Positions 46,501 to 54,249 are shown, counted from the stretch's first letter. The stretch: 64,000 nucleotides of DNA from JBAZLV01 sp041650055 (GCA_041650055.1 JBAZLV010000005.1:1-64000); one strand, 5' to 3'. Numbers and translations are program-made. Notes: a model not told the origin generated them from the sequence alone.

Positions 46501-47039
46501 GAAAACAGCAGTCAGGTCATATTGCTGCAGTTGGAATCGATTTATATACCGAGATGATGGAGCAGGCTATTGCTGAACTACAAGGAGAAGAACAAGCCGC
46601 AACATCAGATACCATCATCACTATGAAAGCTTCGGCATTCATACCGGAAGACTATATCCAGGATATGAGCCTGAGGCTTGCAGCGTACAAGGAAATTTCG
46701 AGCGTGAACGATGAAGCCCAGCTTGCGGAAATTCAAGAATCCCTTGTTGATCGGTACGGCGAACTGCCTGTGCCAGCTCATAATCTTATCAAGATCATGC
46801 AGATAAAATGCCTTGCAAAGGAAGCATTGCTCTCCCGAATTGATGAAGGCAATGGTTACCTTGATCTGACATTTGCTCCTGAGGCAGCTATTTCTCCGAA
46901 CAAGGTTATGCATGTGATTAAAAAACATAAAGGAATGATTACCTATATCCCTGAATATACGCTTAGGATCAAATCAGGAGACCATTCTCTTGATTTTGCC
47001 GTGGATTTTCTGAAAAAGTTCTTGCCCGAACTCTTGTAA
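43560..47039 (+). CDS. mfd: transcription-repair coupling factor Mfd
   Basis: Removes RNA polymerase stalled at lesions and recruits UvrA. About 1,159 residues: N-terminal UvrB-like domains, the CarD/RNAP-interaction domain (LKPGDFVVHADYGVGEYQGL near residue 500) and a SF2 translocase with Walker A CGDVGYGKTEVALRAAFKAV, DEEH in LLIVDEEHKFGVRHKE, TATPIPRTLHMSL, and the TRG element near GRVGRSREKAYAY through LETRGAGNLLG. The C-terminal D7 domain is complete. An in-frame GTG lies upstream at 43530; ATG 43560 is preferred. Confidence 0.96.
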   Translation: MKNLQDLISPILQALEGKKSVEISELWGATKALFLSEILSETHRPIIVLTATDAEASAVLNDLRFFRTHQPFFKSEIDQNKILFPEPVLFPAWDILPFEADSPDSRTVGERMAFLYRLITQQNGIYVVPAKALMQKLLPWEVFVNSVKTITQTTQIDPEEFIQFLVSNGYEQASLVTRVGEFSRRGGIIDFFSPERENPVRLELFGSSIESLREFDAETQRSLQEIQEAVILPVRELVLTPEQKEQLSDRGMEAPLLDQIRQGIIPPGAEFLAPFFYPLSTLFNYVPENSVFVLIEPDDVRKTIDGFVIDIEKGRREEIEEGRVLPEIPELYLDSPSIENELGTFQRIDLPLLGSTAGYRMDTKSSAWLGMRLTKPLEQEQPKGNPLPGSMPDLVEKLKQLRKESRILFVSGTEEAATRLKKFFMDYDLGITSGIAFPEQDSGPWPILLATGRLSEGFFWRDLGISVITEEEIFGKKIHRPAPKKSKITPFLSTFKELKPGDFVVHADYGVGEYQGLTHINIDSIETDFLTLRYEPDAVLHVPLYSLDKVQKYIGVEGIAPKLDRLGGQAWTRTKEKIKKDILEMARQLVAIYAAREAMQRVPFSSPDNLYREFEGAFPFEETPDQEHAIEEVLSDMQRPRPMDRVVCGDVGYGKTEVALRAAFKAVEDGFQVAVLVPTTLLADQHFRTFAERFGLFSVTVDMLSRFRTKAEQQKTLRDLQHGIVDVVIGTHRLLQKDVAFKNLGLLIVDEEHKFGVRHKERIKEFKNLVDVLTLTATPIPRTLHMSLAGLRDLSIIQTPPLDRQSIQVSLARFGKRVIREAIMHELNRKGQVFFVHNRVQDIDRMAAFVRSLVPEATIGVAHGQMHEHNIEDVMSKFLSGSLNVLVTTTIIESGIDIPTANTIIINRADRFGLADLYQIKGRVGRSREKAYAYLLIPAEEQLSDIARKRLRAIQELSELGAGFQIAAQDLETRGAGNLLGKQQSGHIAAVGIDLYTEMMEQAIAELQGEEQAATSDTIITMKASAFIPEDYIQDMSLRLAAYKEISSVNDEAQLAEIQESLVDRYGELPVPAHNLIKIMQIKCLAKEALLSRIDEGNGYLDLTFAPEAAISPNKVMHVIKKHKGMITYIPEYTLRIKSGDHSLDFAVDFLKKFLPELL

Positions 47040-47101
47040 GTGTGTTATAAGTGAGCTATATTTTTATTCATCTGTAATCAAAAAGGCGTAGTGGAGGAAT
47101 C

Positions 47102-47812
47102 ATGAAGAAATTATGGTTGTTGTTGCTTATTGGCGTTGTTTCGTTTGCCTTGTTCTCCTGCAAAAAAGGGCCGGATAATACGGTTCTTGCAAAAGTAAAC
47201 CGAACAACGATCACGGCGGCAGATTTTAAAAAACAATTTGAAGATCTGACGCCCCAGATGCAGCAGGCAGTGCTTATGGATCAGAAATTAAGAAAAGATT
47301 ATCTCGAGGATCTGATCGGAATTGAACTGGTGGTTCAGGAAGCCAAGAAACAAGGGCTCGACAAGGAAGCTGAGTTCAAGAAAAACATGGAAGCCCGCAA
47401 GAAAAAAGTAGAAGAATATAAAAAACAGCTCGATCAGCAACTCCAGACCGCTACTCGTGACGAACTGTTTAATACCATGCTCAAAAAAGACCTTGGAGAA
47501 AAATTAAAAAATCTTCCTCCTCCGACGGACAAAGAAGCCCGCGATTTTTACAATAAAAACAAAGACAAACTCAAGTCCCAAGACGGCAAACCGATAAGCT
47601 ACAAAGACATCGAACCGCAGATCAAGATGCGGCTCATGCAGGAAAAGCAGCGGCCATTGTATATGGAATATACCAAGGCACTGCGGGATAAAGCATCGAT
47701 CTCCGTCGATGAAAAGGCCCTGGAAACGGTTCTGGCTGATGCTCCCCGGTCAACGGGAATGCAGGACAAGGCGAAAGCAAAGAATCTCCCCGCACCAAGC
47801 GAAGGAAAATAA
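47102..47812 (+). CDS. SurA-N-type periplasmic chaperone lipoprotein lacking a PPIase domain
   Basis: A 236-residue lipoprotein with lipobox ALFSC near residue 19. The first half is the SurA-N fold (VLAKVNRTTITAADFKKQFE, YLEDLIGIELVVQEAKKQGL). No parvulin rotamase segment follows; instead there is a Lys-rich helix and DKEARDFYNKNKDKLKSQDG. It looks like a chaperone-only member. The next gene has the complete domain plan, so this may be a degenerated paralogue. Good signal and GGAGG upstream. Confidence 0.85.
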   Translation: MKKLWLLLLIGVVSFALFSCKKGPDNTVLAKVNRTTITAADFKKQFEDLTPQMQQAVLMDQKLRKDYLEDLIGIELVVQEAKKQGLDKEAEFKKNMEARKKKVEEYKKQLDQQLQTATRDELFNTMLKKDLGEKLKNLPPPTDKEARDFYNKNKDKLKSQDGKPISYKDIEPQIKMRLMQEKQRPLYMEYTKALRDKASISVDEKALETVLADAPRSTGMQDKAKAKNLPAPSEGK

Positions 47813-47827
47813 GAGTACCTCTATTCT

Positions 47828-48784
47828 ATGGCTATGAAACGGTTCTTAACATATGGAGCCCCGGTGATACTGCTGGGGCTATTCTTTTTTTCCTGCAAGC
47901 AGAACACCGACGGCAGCAAACAAAGCAGCACCGGTCACAATCCGGCAGATATGAAGGTCGTCGCGACGGTAAACGGCAACCCCATTACGCTGGGAGAATT
48001 TCGGGAACGGTTTACCCGGGCGGGATTTAAGTGGGATCGCGAAACTGCACAGGAAATCAAAGAGGAGTTTTTAAACCGGCTCATCGAGCGAACCATGATG
48101 CTCCGTGAAGCGCAGAGAAGGCGGATCACGATCGGCCTTCCGGAAATCAATGCCAGGGTTGCCCGATTAAGCGGAGAATATGGCAAGGACGTCAAGGATG
48201 AACTTGCAACCCGGGGCATCGATTTTGAAAAGTGGAAATCCGATATCTGGGAAGAGCTCATGATCGAACGGCTGATGACCAAGGAAATTTACCATCGCGT
48301 TTCGGTTTCTCCCGCTGAAATGAGGAAATATTATCAGGCGAATTCCGAACAGTTTGTAAAACCGGAACAGGTTCATGTCCGGCAAATTGTGACGGCGACC
48401 CAGGAAGATGCAAGAAAAGTTTTATCGCACATTCATGCCGGCGGTGATTTTGCGGCTCTTGCAAAAGAGCGGTCCACAGCCCCGGAAGGTGAAAATGGCG
48501 GCGACCTCGGCTATTTCAGTCTGGGCGAAATGCCGCAGGAATTTAACGTCGTCTTTACCCTGCAAAAGGGCCAGGTCAGTGAAATTGTCAGCAGCCCGTA
48601 CGGATTCCATATCTTCAAACTTGTTGATAAACGGCCTGCAGGAAAAATCAGTTATGAACAGGCGTCCAAGGAGATCGAGGCGCTATTGAGAAAAGAAAAA
48701 GAAGACAAGCGGTATAAACAGTGGTTTAAGGAACTTCGTTCACGAACGAAATTCACGGTGAATTATCAGGGACTTGAGCAATAA
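47828..48784 (+). CDS. PpiC-type peptidyl-prolyl isomerase lipoprotein
   Basis: A 318-residue lipoprotein with lipobox LFFFSC near residue 23. It has a SurA-N chaperone domain (VATVNGNPITLGEFRERFTR), then one parvulin domain near residues 185-285: VHVRQIVTATQEDARKVL, FAALAKERSTAPEGENGGDL GYF and GQVSEIVSSPYGFHIFKLVD. It folds exported proteins in the periplasm. It starts 15 bp after the previous gene. Its 3' end overlaps the convergent CapA-like gene by 19 bp. Confidence 0.92.
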   Translation: MAMKRFLTYGAPVILLGLFFFSCKQNTDGSKQSSTGHNPADMKVVATVNGNPITLGEFRERFTRAGFKWDRETAQEIKEEFLNRLIERTMMLREAQRRRITIGLPEINARVARLSGEYGKDVKDELATRGIDFEKWKSDIWEELMIERLMTKEIYHRVSVSPAEMRKYYQANSEQFVKPEQVHVRQIVTATQEDARKVLSHIHAGGDFAALAKERSTAPEGENGGDLGYFSLGEMPQEFNVVFTLQKGQVSEIVSSPYGFHIFKLVDKRPAGKISYEQASKEIEALLRKEKEDKRYKQWFKELRSRTKFTVNYQGLEQ

Positions 48785-49917
48785 TCCGTGGCAGGAGTGT
48801 TTTCCAATAGATTTTCGAGTTCATTGTAGAGGCCGGTTTGGAATAGAGAAGCTTCCTGTTTCTGTTCGGACTCAAGTTTCATAATGCCGCGATCATTCAC
48901 GATTGCGAGCTTTGTTTCAAACCGTTCCGAAACCATATTCATATTTTCCAGGACTGCACGAGCTTCCTTTCCTCGCAGGATCTCCGGTTGATACTTTACG
49001 CGGTAATTGTTCACATCCAGAGGCACTGTCTCGACTCGAGCAAGGGCTCCCTTCTTGAAGGTTACTAAAAGCAGGATGCTGGTATTGGTTCGGTTGCTTT
49101 CCGAGCCGAAAACGAAATTGCCGAGACTGTATGCAATAAGCCGGTTTTTATACCATTCCAGTTCCTGGAGTACATGGGGGTGATGGCCAAGAACGAGGTC
49201 CGCTCCCCAATCGATGGCCTGCCTGCCGAGCTCGATCTGATAATCCTTGGCAGTTGTCATGAGTTCGGCGCCCCAGTGGAAGGAGACGACGACAATATCT
49301 GCAAGCGGCCGTACTTTTTTTATGTCGGCTTCCACAAATTCACGGTATCCCGGAGCGGTTCCCGGGCGTCCGGGTGAAGCAAAGAAGTCAAGCGGGAAGG
49401 TGAGCGAGTACGCAAGAAAAACGAGCGTTTTATCCTTGATTTTTACGAATGCAGGCTCCCGGGCATCGGCAAGGTCCCTTCCCGCACCTGTATACAGTAT
49501 TTCGTATTCATCAAGAAGATCGAGCGTATCCTGGAGCGCGAGCGGACCAAAATCCATGGCATGATTGTTGGCAAGGGTTACAACCCGAAAACCTGCTGCT
49601 TCAAGCGCTTCCACTGCATCCGGTTCAGCCCGAAGCGTGAATTTTTTGTTTTCGACCGCGGTTCCACGGTCAGATATCGGACTTTCAAGGTTTCCCACGA
49701 TGATATCTGCCCGCTCGAACACTGATTTGACATTCACAAAGGGGTATTCAGGACCGAATTTCTTCAGGAACGGGATAGTTCTTCCCCCGAGCATGATATC
49801 GCCGACAGCCACAAGCGTAATTTCATCGGGCGATACCTGCTCTTCAGACCCTGCCGGCAGGGCGTTTATCCCTATAAGGCAGGCAACAAGGAGTATTTTT
49901 TTTATTGCTTTTTGCAT
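48766..49917 (-). CDS. CapA-family metallophosphatase-like exported protein
   Basis: 383 residues. A signal peptide (ILLVACLIGINALPAGS) is followed by the CapA/PGA_cap fold: TLVAVGDIMLGGRTIPFLKK, ADIIVGNLESPISDRGTAVE, VVTLANNHAMDFGPLALQDT, VSFHWGAEL and LGHHPHVLQELEWYKNRLIA YSLGNFVFGS. Metal-ligand positions (D, N, H, H) are present. The family occurs in poly-gamma-glutamate synthesis clusters, but here it is alone, so substrate is unknown. It lies on the opposite strand between two PPIase genes. Confidence 0.9.
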   Translation of the reverse strand: MQKAIKKILLVACLIGINALPAGSEEQVSPDEITLVAVGDIMLGGRTIPFLKKFGPEYPFVNVKSVFERADIIVGNLESPISDRGTAVENKKFTLRAEPDAVEALEAAGFRVVTLANNHAMDFGPLALQDTLDLLDEYEILYTGAGRDLADAREPAFVKIKDKTLVFLAYSLTFPLDFFASPGRPGTAPGYREFVEADIKKVRPLADIVVVSFHWGAELMTTAKDYQIELGRQAIDWGADLVLGHHPHVLQELEWYKNRLIAYSLGNFVFGSESNRTNTSILLLVTFKKGALARVETVPLDVNNYRVKYQPEILRGKEARAVLENMNMVSERFETKLAIVNDRGIMKLESEQKQEASLFQTGLYNELENLLENTPATDYCSSP

Positions 49918-49989
49918 GCGTTCCAGTGGATAATAAAAAAGATTCCTGAAAAAGGCAACAGAAAAAAGAACTTCGAGGAGTATTCATAT

Positions 49990-50925
49990 ATGAAAAGCGC
50001 AAAATGGCTATTCACGCTCTGTTTGATTTTTTTATTCGGCCAGCATGGCATGGCAACGGGATCGGTTGTCGTTGACCGGGTTATTGCAATAGTAAATGAC
50101 GATGTTATTACCCTGAGCGATCTTCAGAAAGAAGAAGCCCTCCGCAAAAAGACCGAAGGCAAACAGGATGAGCGGACCATTCTTGAAGACATGATTGACC
50201 GGAAACTTCAGATGGTAGCCGCAAAAAAAGGCGGGATGGACGTTACTGACAAAGAGGTTTCAGACGCTCTTACTGATATCATGAAACGAAATTCCATGGA
50301 TGCCAAGCACTTCGAAGCTGCGCTGGCAAAGGAAGGGCTTACCGTAGACCTGTATAAAGAAGGACTGAAGGAACAGATGACCCTGTCCAGGGTGTTTAAT
50401 AAATTTGTGAATGCCGGCATTGCCATTAACGAAGCAGAGGCGCGCGATTTTTACAAGAAAAACGCAAAACAATACATATTGGCCGAAGAGATCCGTTTAC
50501 GCCAGATTTTTCTCCCGATCCCTCAAAAAGCAACCGCGAAGAAAGTTGCAGCTATCAAGGAAAAAGCGTTGGAACTCTATGAGCGAGCAAAAAAAGGGGA
50601 CGATTTTACTGATCTCGTGAAAGAAGCTTCCAAGGGCCCGTCTGCTGCCCAGGAGGGAGACCTTGGATATATGGAGCGGGATCAGCTGATCAAAGAGATC
50701 CAGGAAGCAGTAAAAAATCTGAAACCGGGTGATATTACGAAACCGTTTCTTTGCTCCGGCGGATACACTATTCTCCTGTGTGAGGACGTCCGGACGCCTG
50801 TCAAGCCATTTGAAAAAGTAAAAGACGAGATTACCAAAAAACTCTACCACCAGAAAATGGTCAGCACCTATCGAAGCTGGCTTCAGTCGCTCAGAAGCAG
50901 CTCTCATATTGAAAACAGGCTTTAA
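49990..50925 (+). CDS. surA: SurA-like periplasmic chaperone/peptidyl-prolyl isomerase
   Basis: 311 residues. It has a cleavable signal (WLFTLCLIFLFGQHGMA), the SurA-N start VVVDRVIAIVNDDVITLSDL, then DMIDRKLQMVAAKKGGMDVT and one rotamase domain (IRLRQIFLPIP, DFTDLVKEASKGPSAAQEGD LGY). E. coli SurA has two rotamase domains; this one has one, as in many other phyla. ATG 49990 has GAGGAG upstream; earlier in-frame codons overlap the capA leader. It starts 73 bp from the divergent capA-like gene. Confidence 0.9.
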   Translation: MKSAKWLFTLCLIFLFGQHGMATGSVVVDRVIAIVNDDVITLSDLQKEEALRKKTEGKQDERTILEDMIDRKLQMVAAKKGGMDVTDKEVSDALTDIMKRNSMDAKHFEAALAKEGLTVDLYKEGLKEQMTLSRVFNKFVNAGIAINEAEARDFYKKNAKQYILAEEIRLRQIFLPIPQKATAKKVAAIKEKALELYERAKKGDDFTDLVKEASKGPSAAQEGDLGYMERDQLIKEIQEAVKNLKPGDITKPFLCSGGYTILLCEDVRTPVKPFEKVKDEITKKLYHQKMVSTYRSWLQSLRSSSHIENRL

Positions 50926-50980
50926 TTTTTAACGGCAACCCTTTCTGTAACCGTAGGAAGCGGTTTCTTGTTATTCGCGA

Positions 50981-52141
50981 ATGAAAACCTTAAAATTAAA
51001 ACGGAACGAAGCACGGCGGGTTCTGCGCGGGCACCCCTGGATATTCAACAATGAACTCCAGCCTTTCAAGGGCGCGATCATTCCCGGCGAAATCGTGGAT
51101 GTGGTCGATTTCTCAAACCGTTTTGTTGGCCGCGGATACATGAACCCTCATACGCTCATTGCGATTCGGCTGCTCACCACGCATCAGGAAGAAATTGATT
51201 TTGCTTTTTTAAAAAAGAAAATAACAGCCGCACATCGGCTGAGATCCCAACTTGGCTTTGGAGAATCATTTCGAGCATTTTTTAGCGAAGGAGATGGGCT
51301 CCCGGGTCTTATTGTCGACAAGTACGAAGATACTCTCGTTATCCAATCGCTTACTGCTGGTATTGATACTCTTATGCAGGATATTATTCTCGCTCTGCAG
51401 GAAGAATATTCACCCCATGCTATTCTCCTTAGAAACGATACGGCTGCACGAGGCATTGAAGGATTACCTCAGGAAAAAAAAGTTTTCGGAGAAATTAGCG
51501 AACCAGTTGAAATCGAAGAATCGGGTATTCGCTATAAGGTAGACCTTCTGGAAGGTCAAAAAACCGGATTCTTTTTCGATCAGCGGGAAAATCGGCTGGC
51601 CCTCAGAGAATATGTAGTTGATAAACGGACACTCGACTGTTTTTGTTATGTTGGCAGCTGGTCGCTTTCTGCAGCCAGATTCGGGGCATTGGATGTTCTG
51701 GGCATTGATTCGTCTGAGCGGGCAATAGCACTGGCAGCACAGAATGCCGCCTTGAACGGGTTGCCGGTGAAATTTAAAAAAGCCGATGTGTTTAATGAAC
51801 TTCGCTCGCTGGAACAAACGAAAGAACGTTTTGGTTGTATTATTCTTGATCCGCCGGCGTTTGTAAAGAACAGGACGAAAATACGAGCGGGACTTAAAGG
51901 GTACAAAGAAATCAATGTGCAAGCCATGAAATTACTTGATCCTGGCGGGATACTCGTATCCTGCTCATGCTCGCATCATGTAAACGAGGAACTGTTCCGC
52001 GAGATGCTTGTTGATTCGGCATATTCAGCCGGAAGACAAGCACGGCTCGTTGAAATGCGAACGCAGGCACGAGATCATCCGATTTTGCTTGCAGCACGGG
52101 AAACACAATATTTGAAGTGCGCGATTTTGAAAATCGAATGA
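50981..52141 (+). CDS. rlmI: class I SAM-dependent rRNA methyltransferase, RlmI-like
   Basis: 386 residues. It starts with a PUA domain (LKRNEARRVLRGHPWIFNNE), then the RlmI-type core: FFSEGDGLPGLIVDKYEDTL, EGQKTGFFFDQRENRLALRE, the SAM motif LDCFCYVGSWSLSAARFGA, and the catalytic IILDPPAFVKNR. The family methylates cytosine C5 in 23S rRNA. The exact position is inferred. It ends just before a palindromic repeat and the tRNA-Val hotspot. Confidence 0.9.
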   Translation: MKTLKLKRNEARRVLRGHPWIFNNELQPFKGAIIPGEIVDVVDFSNRFVGRGYMNPHTLIAIRLLTTHQEEIDFAFLKKKITAAHRLRSQLGFGESFRAFFSEGDGLPGLIVDKYEDTLVIQSLTAGIDTLMQDIILALQEEYSPHAILLRNDTAARGIEGLPQEKKVFGEISEPVEIEESGIRYKVDLLEGQKTGFFFDQRENRLALREYVVDKRTLDCFCYVGSWSLSAARFGALDVLGIDSSERAIALAAQNAALNGLPVKFKKADVFNELRSLEQTKERFGCIILDPPAFVKNRTKIRAGLKGYKEINVQAMKLLDPGGILVSCSCSHHVNEELFREMLVDSAYSAGRQARLVEMRTQARDHPILLAARETQYLKCAILKIE

Positions 52142-52150
52142 TAGTAACAG

Positions 52151-52238
52151 TAACCACAGAGACACAAAGACACAGAGAGATGTTTTATTTAAAATTACTA
52201 AATTCTTTTTCTCAGTGTCACAGTGCCTCCGTGGTTTA
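52151..52238. repeat. interspersed palindromic repeat ('accacagagacaca' type)
   Basis: AACCACAGAGACACAAAGAC at 52152 and an inverted counterpart CAGTGTCACAGTGCCTCCGT GGTTT ending at 52237 are the arms, separated by an AT-rich spacer of about 35 bases. The element resembles the widespread CACAGAGACACAGAG repeats of environmental genomes. It marks the left edge of the accessory region. Confidence 0.75.
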
Positions 52239-52299
52239 ATTTCTGGAACTTTTAGCTTGACTAATGAACAGTGCGTATGTTACATAATCACCTGTTGCA

Positions 52300-52374
52300 G
52301 GGCGCTTAGCTCAGCGGGAGAGCACTGCCTTCACACGGCAGGGGCCACTGGTTCAATCCCAGTAGCGCCCACCA
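52300..52374 (+). tRNA. tRNA-Val(CAC)
   Basis: 75 bases with acceptor arms GGGCGCT and AGCGCCC, anticodon CAC at 52332-52334, T-loop GGTTCAATCCC and encoded CCA. It is intact, and its 3' part is duplicated twice downstream. Confidence 0.96.
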
Positions 52375-52382
52375 TGAAATTG

Positions 52383-52414
52383 AAAGAGTCAGCGGAAAAT
52401 GCTGGCTCTTTTTT
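52383..52414 (+). terminator. terminator after tRNA-Val
   Basis: AAAGAGTCAGC and GCTGGCTCTTT form an 11-bp stem with a T-G mismatch and a six-T run. An identical copy follows the third tRNA-Val fragment (about 54070-54102). Confidence 0.9.
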
Positions 52415-52416
52415 GC

Positions 52417-52482
52417 ATCAGTTTGTGCAGATTGACATCTTTTTAGATTAGGCATATATTCGTAAATAAAAGGCCAGCTGGG
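52417..52482. repeat. island-flanking direct repeat, left copy
   Basis: CATCAGTTTGTGCAGATTGA, then CATCTTTTTAGATTAGG and ATATATTCGTAAATAAAAGG. The same sequence with a few substitutions and small indels recurs at 55554-55622. The left copy starts right at the end of the tRNA-Val terminator. Confidence 0.8.
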
Positions 52483-52589
52483 TCAGTTCTATCCGGAAAA
52501 AATAAAGTCTTCGCTTTTCGGCCGCTATTCGAGAGATCCTTCAAGAAGCTTACATAAGTGGCTTATCCTTGAGAAAGTGGTAAAATACG

Positions 52590-52862
52590 ATGGAATTCGA
52601 GTGGGACTCCAAAAAGGCGGAACTGAATCGGAAAAAGCATGACGTTTCTTTTCATGATGCGGCCACGGTATTCGCTGATCCGCTCGCCATTACATTCTCC
52701 GATCCGGATCATTCCTTGGGAGAGCACAGATTTCTGACTTTTGGACATTCCAAGATGAACCTCCTGCTTGTTGTCGTGCATACAGAACCGCATGGCAAGA
52801 TAAGAATAATAAGTGCACGGCGCGCAACAAGAAATGAAAGGAAAATATATGAAAACGGCTAA
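52590..52862 (+). CDS. brnT: BrnT-family toxin
   Basis: A 90-residue RelE-fold RNase toxin. The family signature is complete: FEWDSKKAELNRKKHDVSFH DA at the N-terminus, then DPDHSLGEHRFLTFGHS and a C-terminal IRIISARRATRNERKIYENG. The type II toxin cuts mRNA and is neutralised by BrnA. It overlaps the antitoxin gene by 14 bp. Confidence 0.93.
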   Translation: MEFEWDSKKAELNRKKHDVSFHDAATVFADPLAITFSDPDHSLGEHRFLTFGHSKMNLLLVVVHTEPHGKIRIISARRATRNERKIYENG

Positions 52863-53103
52863 AAAAGAAGAAATGAGAAAAGAATATCGGAGGGAAGACC
52901 TCGGCGTCGGCATTCGCGGCAAATACTATCACGATTATAAACAGGGTACGAATCTCGTTCTTCTGAGGCCGGACGTAGCGGCGGCCTTTCCGGACGACAA
53001 CTCTGTTAACGATGCCTTGCGAGGCCTGATGAAAGTGGCGAAACAGACCCTCAGTCCTACCAAGCGCTCAACACGGACCTCTAAAAAACAGGCGGCCGGT
53101 TAG
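52849..53103 (+). CDS. brnA: BrnA-like antitoxin
   Basis: An 84-residue basic protein: a Lys/Glu-rich N-terminus, YRREDLGVGIRGKYYHDYKQ, then LRPDVAAAFPDDNSVNDALR, which looks like a ribbon-helix-helix end, and a Lys/Ser/Thr tail. ATG 52849 has AAAGGAAA upstream. Order toxin-antitoxin is as in other BrnTA pairs, where the antitoxin binds the operon's promoter; no operator was identified here. The pair sits in the first tRNA-Val islet. Confidence 0.85.
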   Translation: MKTAKKEEMRKEYRREDLGVGIRGKYYHDYKQGTNLVLLRPDVAAAFPDDNSVNDALRGLMKVAKQTLSPTKRSTRTSKKQAAG

Positions 53104-53170
53104 CGCTGCAATGCTTAAGCAATGAAGGAAAATAATAATGATAAATGACTTTCTCCCATTCGCGAGGACA

Positions 53171-53240
53171 CTCTTAGCTCGGCGGGAGAGCACTGCCTTC
53201 ACACGGCAGGGGCCACTGGTTCAATCCCAGTAGCGCCCAC
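53171..53240 (+). pseudogene. tRNA-Val(CAC) copy lacking the 5' acceptor strand
   Basis: Identical to the intact tRNA-Val from CTTAGCTC onward except one base in the D-arm (AG to GG), including CCA, but the 5' GGGCG is replaced by unrelated sequence. The acceptor stem cannot form. The copy lacks the downstream terminator. It is the right boundary of the BrnTA islet. Confidence 0.9.
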
Positions 53241-53268
53241 CATTACTTTCAAAGAAGAAGGGGACTGT

Positions 53269-53892
53269 ATGCGGTTTGAGAAGAGTATCATTATTGTAAT
53301 TCTCAGTTTGTGCTTTTTATCTGCGGGCTGTACAGCGAAGATTACGCGACAAGGTTATCTCCTTGATACACTTCAAGACATTGAAAAAAAATGTCCTGAT
53401 GTGATTATAGTAAAAGGATTCGACTATAAATCTGACTCAGTAGAAATAAAAGGGAAAATATCTGCTTCTGATACTGCTTTTTCGACAACATGCTCAGAGG
53501 CGTTTGTAATGGATATATTTAAGAAAGATGCATGTACAATAGGCGCAGATATTATAAACATAACCGAAGAATCTCAGCCAAATGCGTGGACTAGTACGTG
53601 TTATAGAGCAGAAGCCGAACTTCTGAGAATGAAAGACAGAACCATGCTGAGCGAGATTAAAACCGACAAACACTATTCCGACCGAAACATCAGCTATCGG
53701 TCAAAATATTCAGAGTGCTTAAATAAAACAAGTGCAATTATAGCAGGGATCTTCATAGGCATGGCAGGCAGCACGATGGTACGTAGCGCCTGCATGTCGG
53801 AAATTGCAGAAAATGATCAGAAAGCAGATCAGCAGCCGACCCAATCTTCGGATAAGGGTAGCATTGATGACAAAGAGAAGGAAATTAAATAA
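53269..53892 (+). CDS. orphan lipoprotein of unknown function
   Basis: A 207-residue lipoprotein with lipobox LSAGC near residue 21 (CFLSAGCTAK). The mature part has paired cysteines (KKCPDVIIVKGFD, TTCSEAFV, KKDACTIGADIINI, STCYRAEAEL), a glycine/isoleucine-rich hydrophobic stretch near residue 160 (IIAGIFIGMAGSTMV) and a charged C-terminal tail. I do not recognise the family. It has AAGGGG upstream. It is the only gene in the second tRNA-Val islet. Confidence 0.7.
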   Translation: MRFEKSIIIVILSLCFLSAGCTAKITRQGYLLDTLQDIEKKCPDVIIVKGFDYKSDSVEIKGKISASDTAFSTTCSEAFVMDIFKKDACTIGADIINITEESQPNAWTSTCYRAEAELLRMKDRTMLSEIKTDKHYSDRNISYRSKYSECLNKTSAIIAGIFIGMAGSTMVRSACMSEIAENDQKADQQPTQSSDKGSIDDKEKEIK

Positions 53893-54016
53893 CGGTAGTT
53901 GATTGTTGTGCAGTTCGTGTGTCGGGAGATGACGGAAACAGATTTCTGAAGCTCAATAACCGTATAAAAAAACAAAAAAGAAAAAGGCGAGAAATGCATC
54001 CCCCTTACTGATCACA

Positions 54017-54106
54017 TTCACACGGCAGCGGCCACTGGTTCAATCCCAGTAGCGCCCACCATGAAATTGAAAGAGTCAGCGGAAAATGCTGGCTCTTTTT
54101 TGCATC
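54017..54106 (+). pseudogene. tRNA-Val(CAC) 3' end plus terminator, 90-bp direct repeat
   Basis: This segment equals 52330-52419 over 90 bases with one substitution (GGGG to GCGG in the variable region). It covers the anticodon loop, T-arm, acceptor 3' strand, CCA and the whole terminator hairpin. No 5' part exists. It is an attachment-site type duplication. Confidence 0.92.
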
Positions 54107-54220
54107 CTTCCTCCAGGCATCTACTTTCAATTAAGCTACTTGTCAAACCTGCGCACCGATAGACAATACCTTGCTCTTGTTTGATCAATCTACAATGTGG
54201 TATGAAAATCAATCAATATA

Positions 54221-54249
54221 TTGACAGATAATCAAGCATATGGTAGTAT
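54221..54249 (+). promoter_or_regulatory. promoter of the Panacea toxin-antitoxin operon
   Basis: TTGACA at 54221-54226, a 17-bp spacer and TAGTAT at 54244-54249, 21 bases before the ATG, with AGGGGG as the ribosome binding site. The HTH of the first gene probably binds here, though no clear operator repeat was found. Confidence 0.75.

Noticed and set aside
52142..52299. Possible small gene ahead of tRNA-Val
   Set aside because: The interval consists of the palindromic repeat and a short spacer without a credible start and ribosome binding site.
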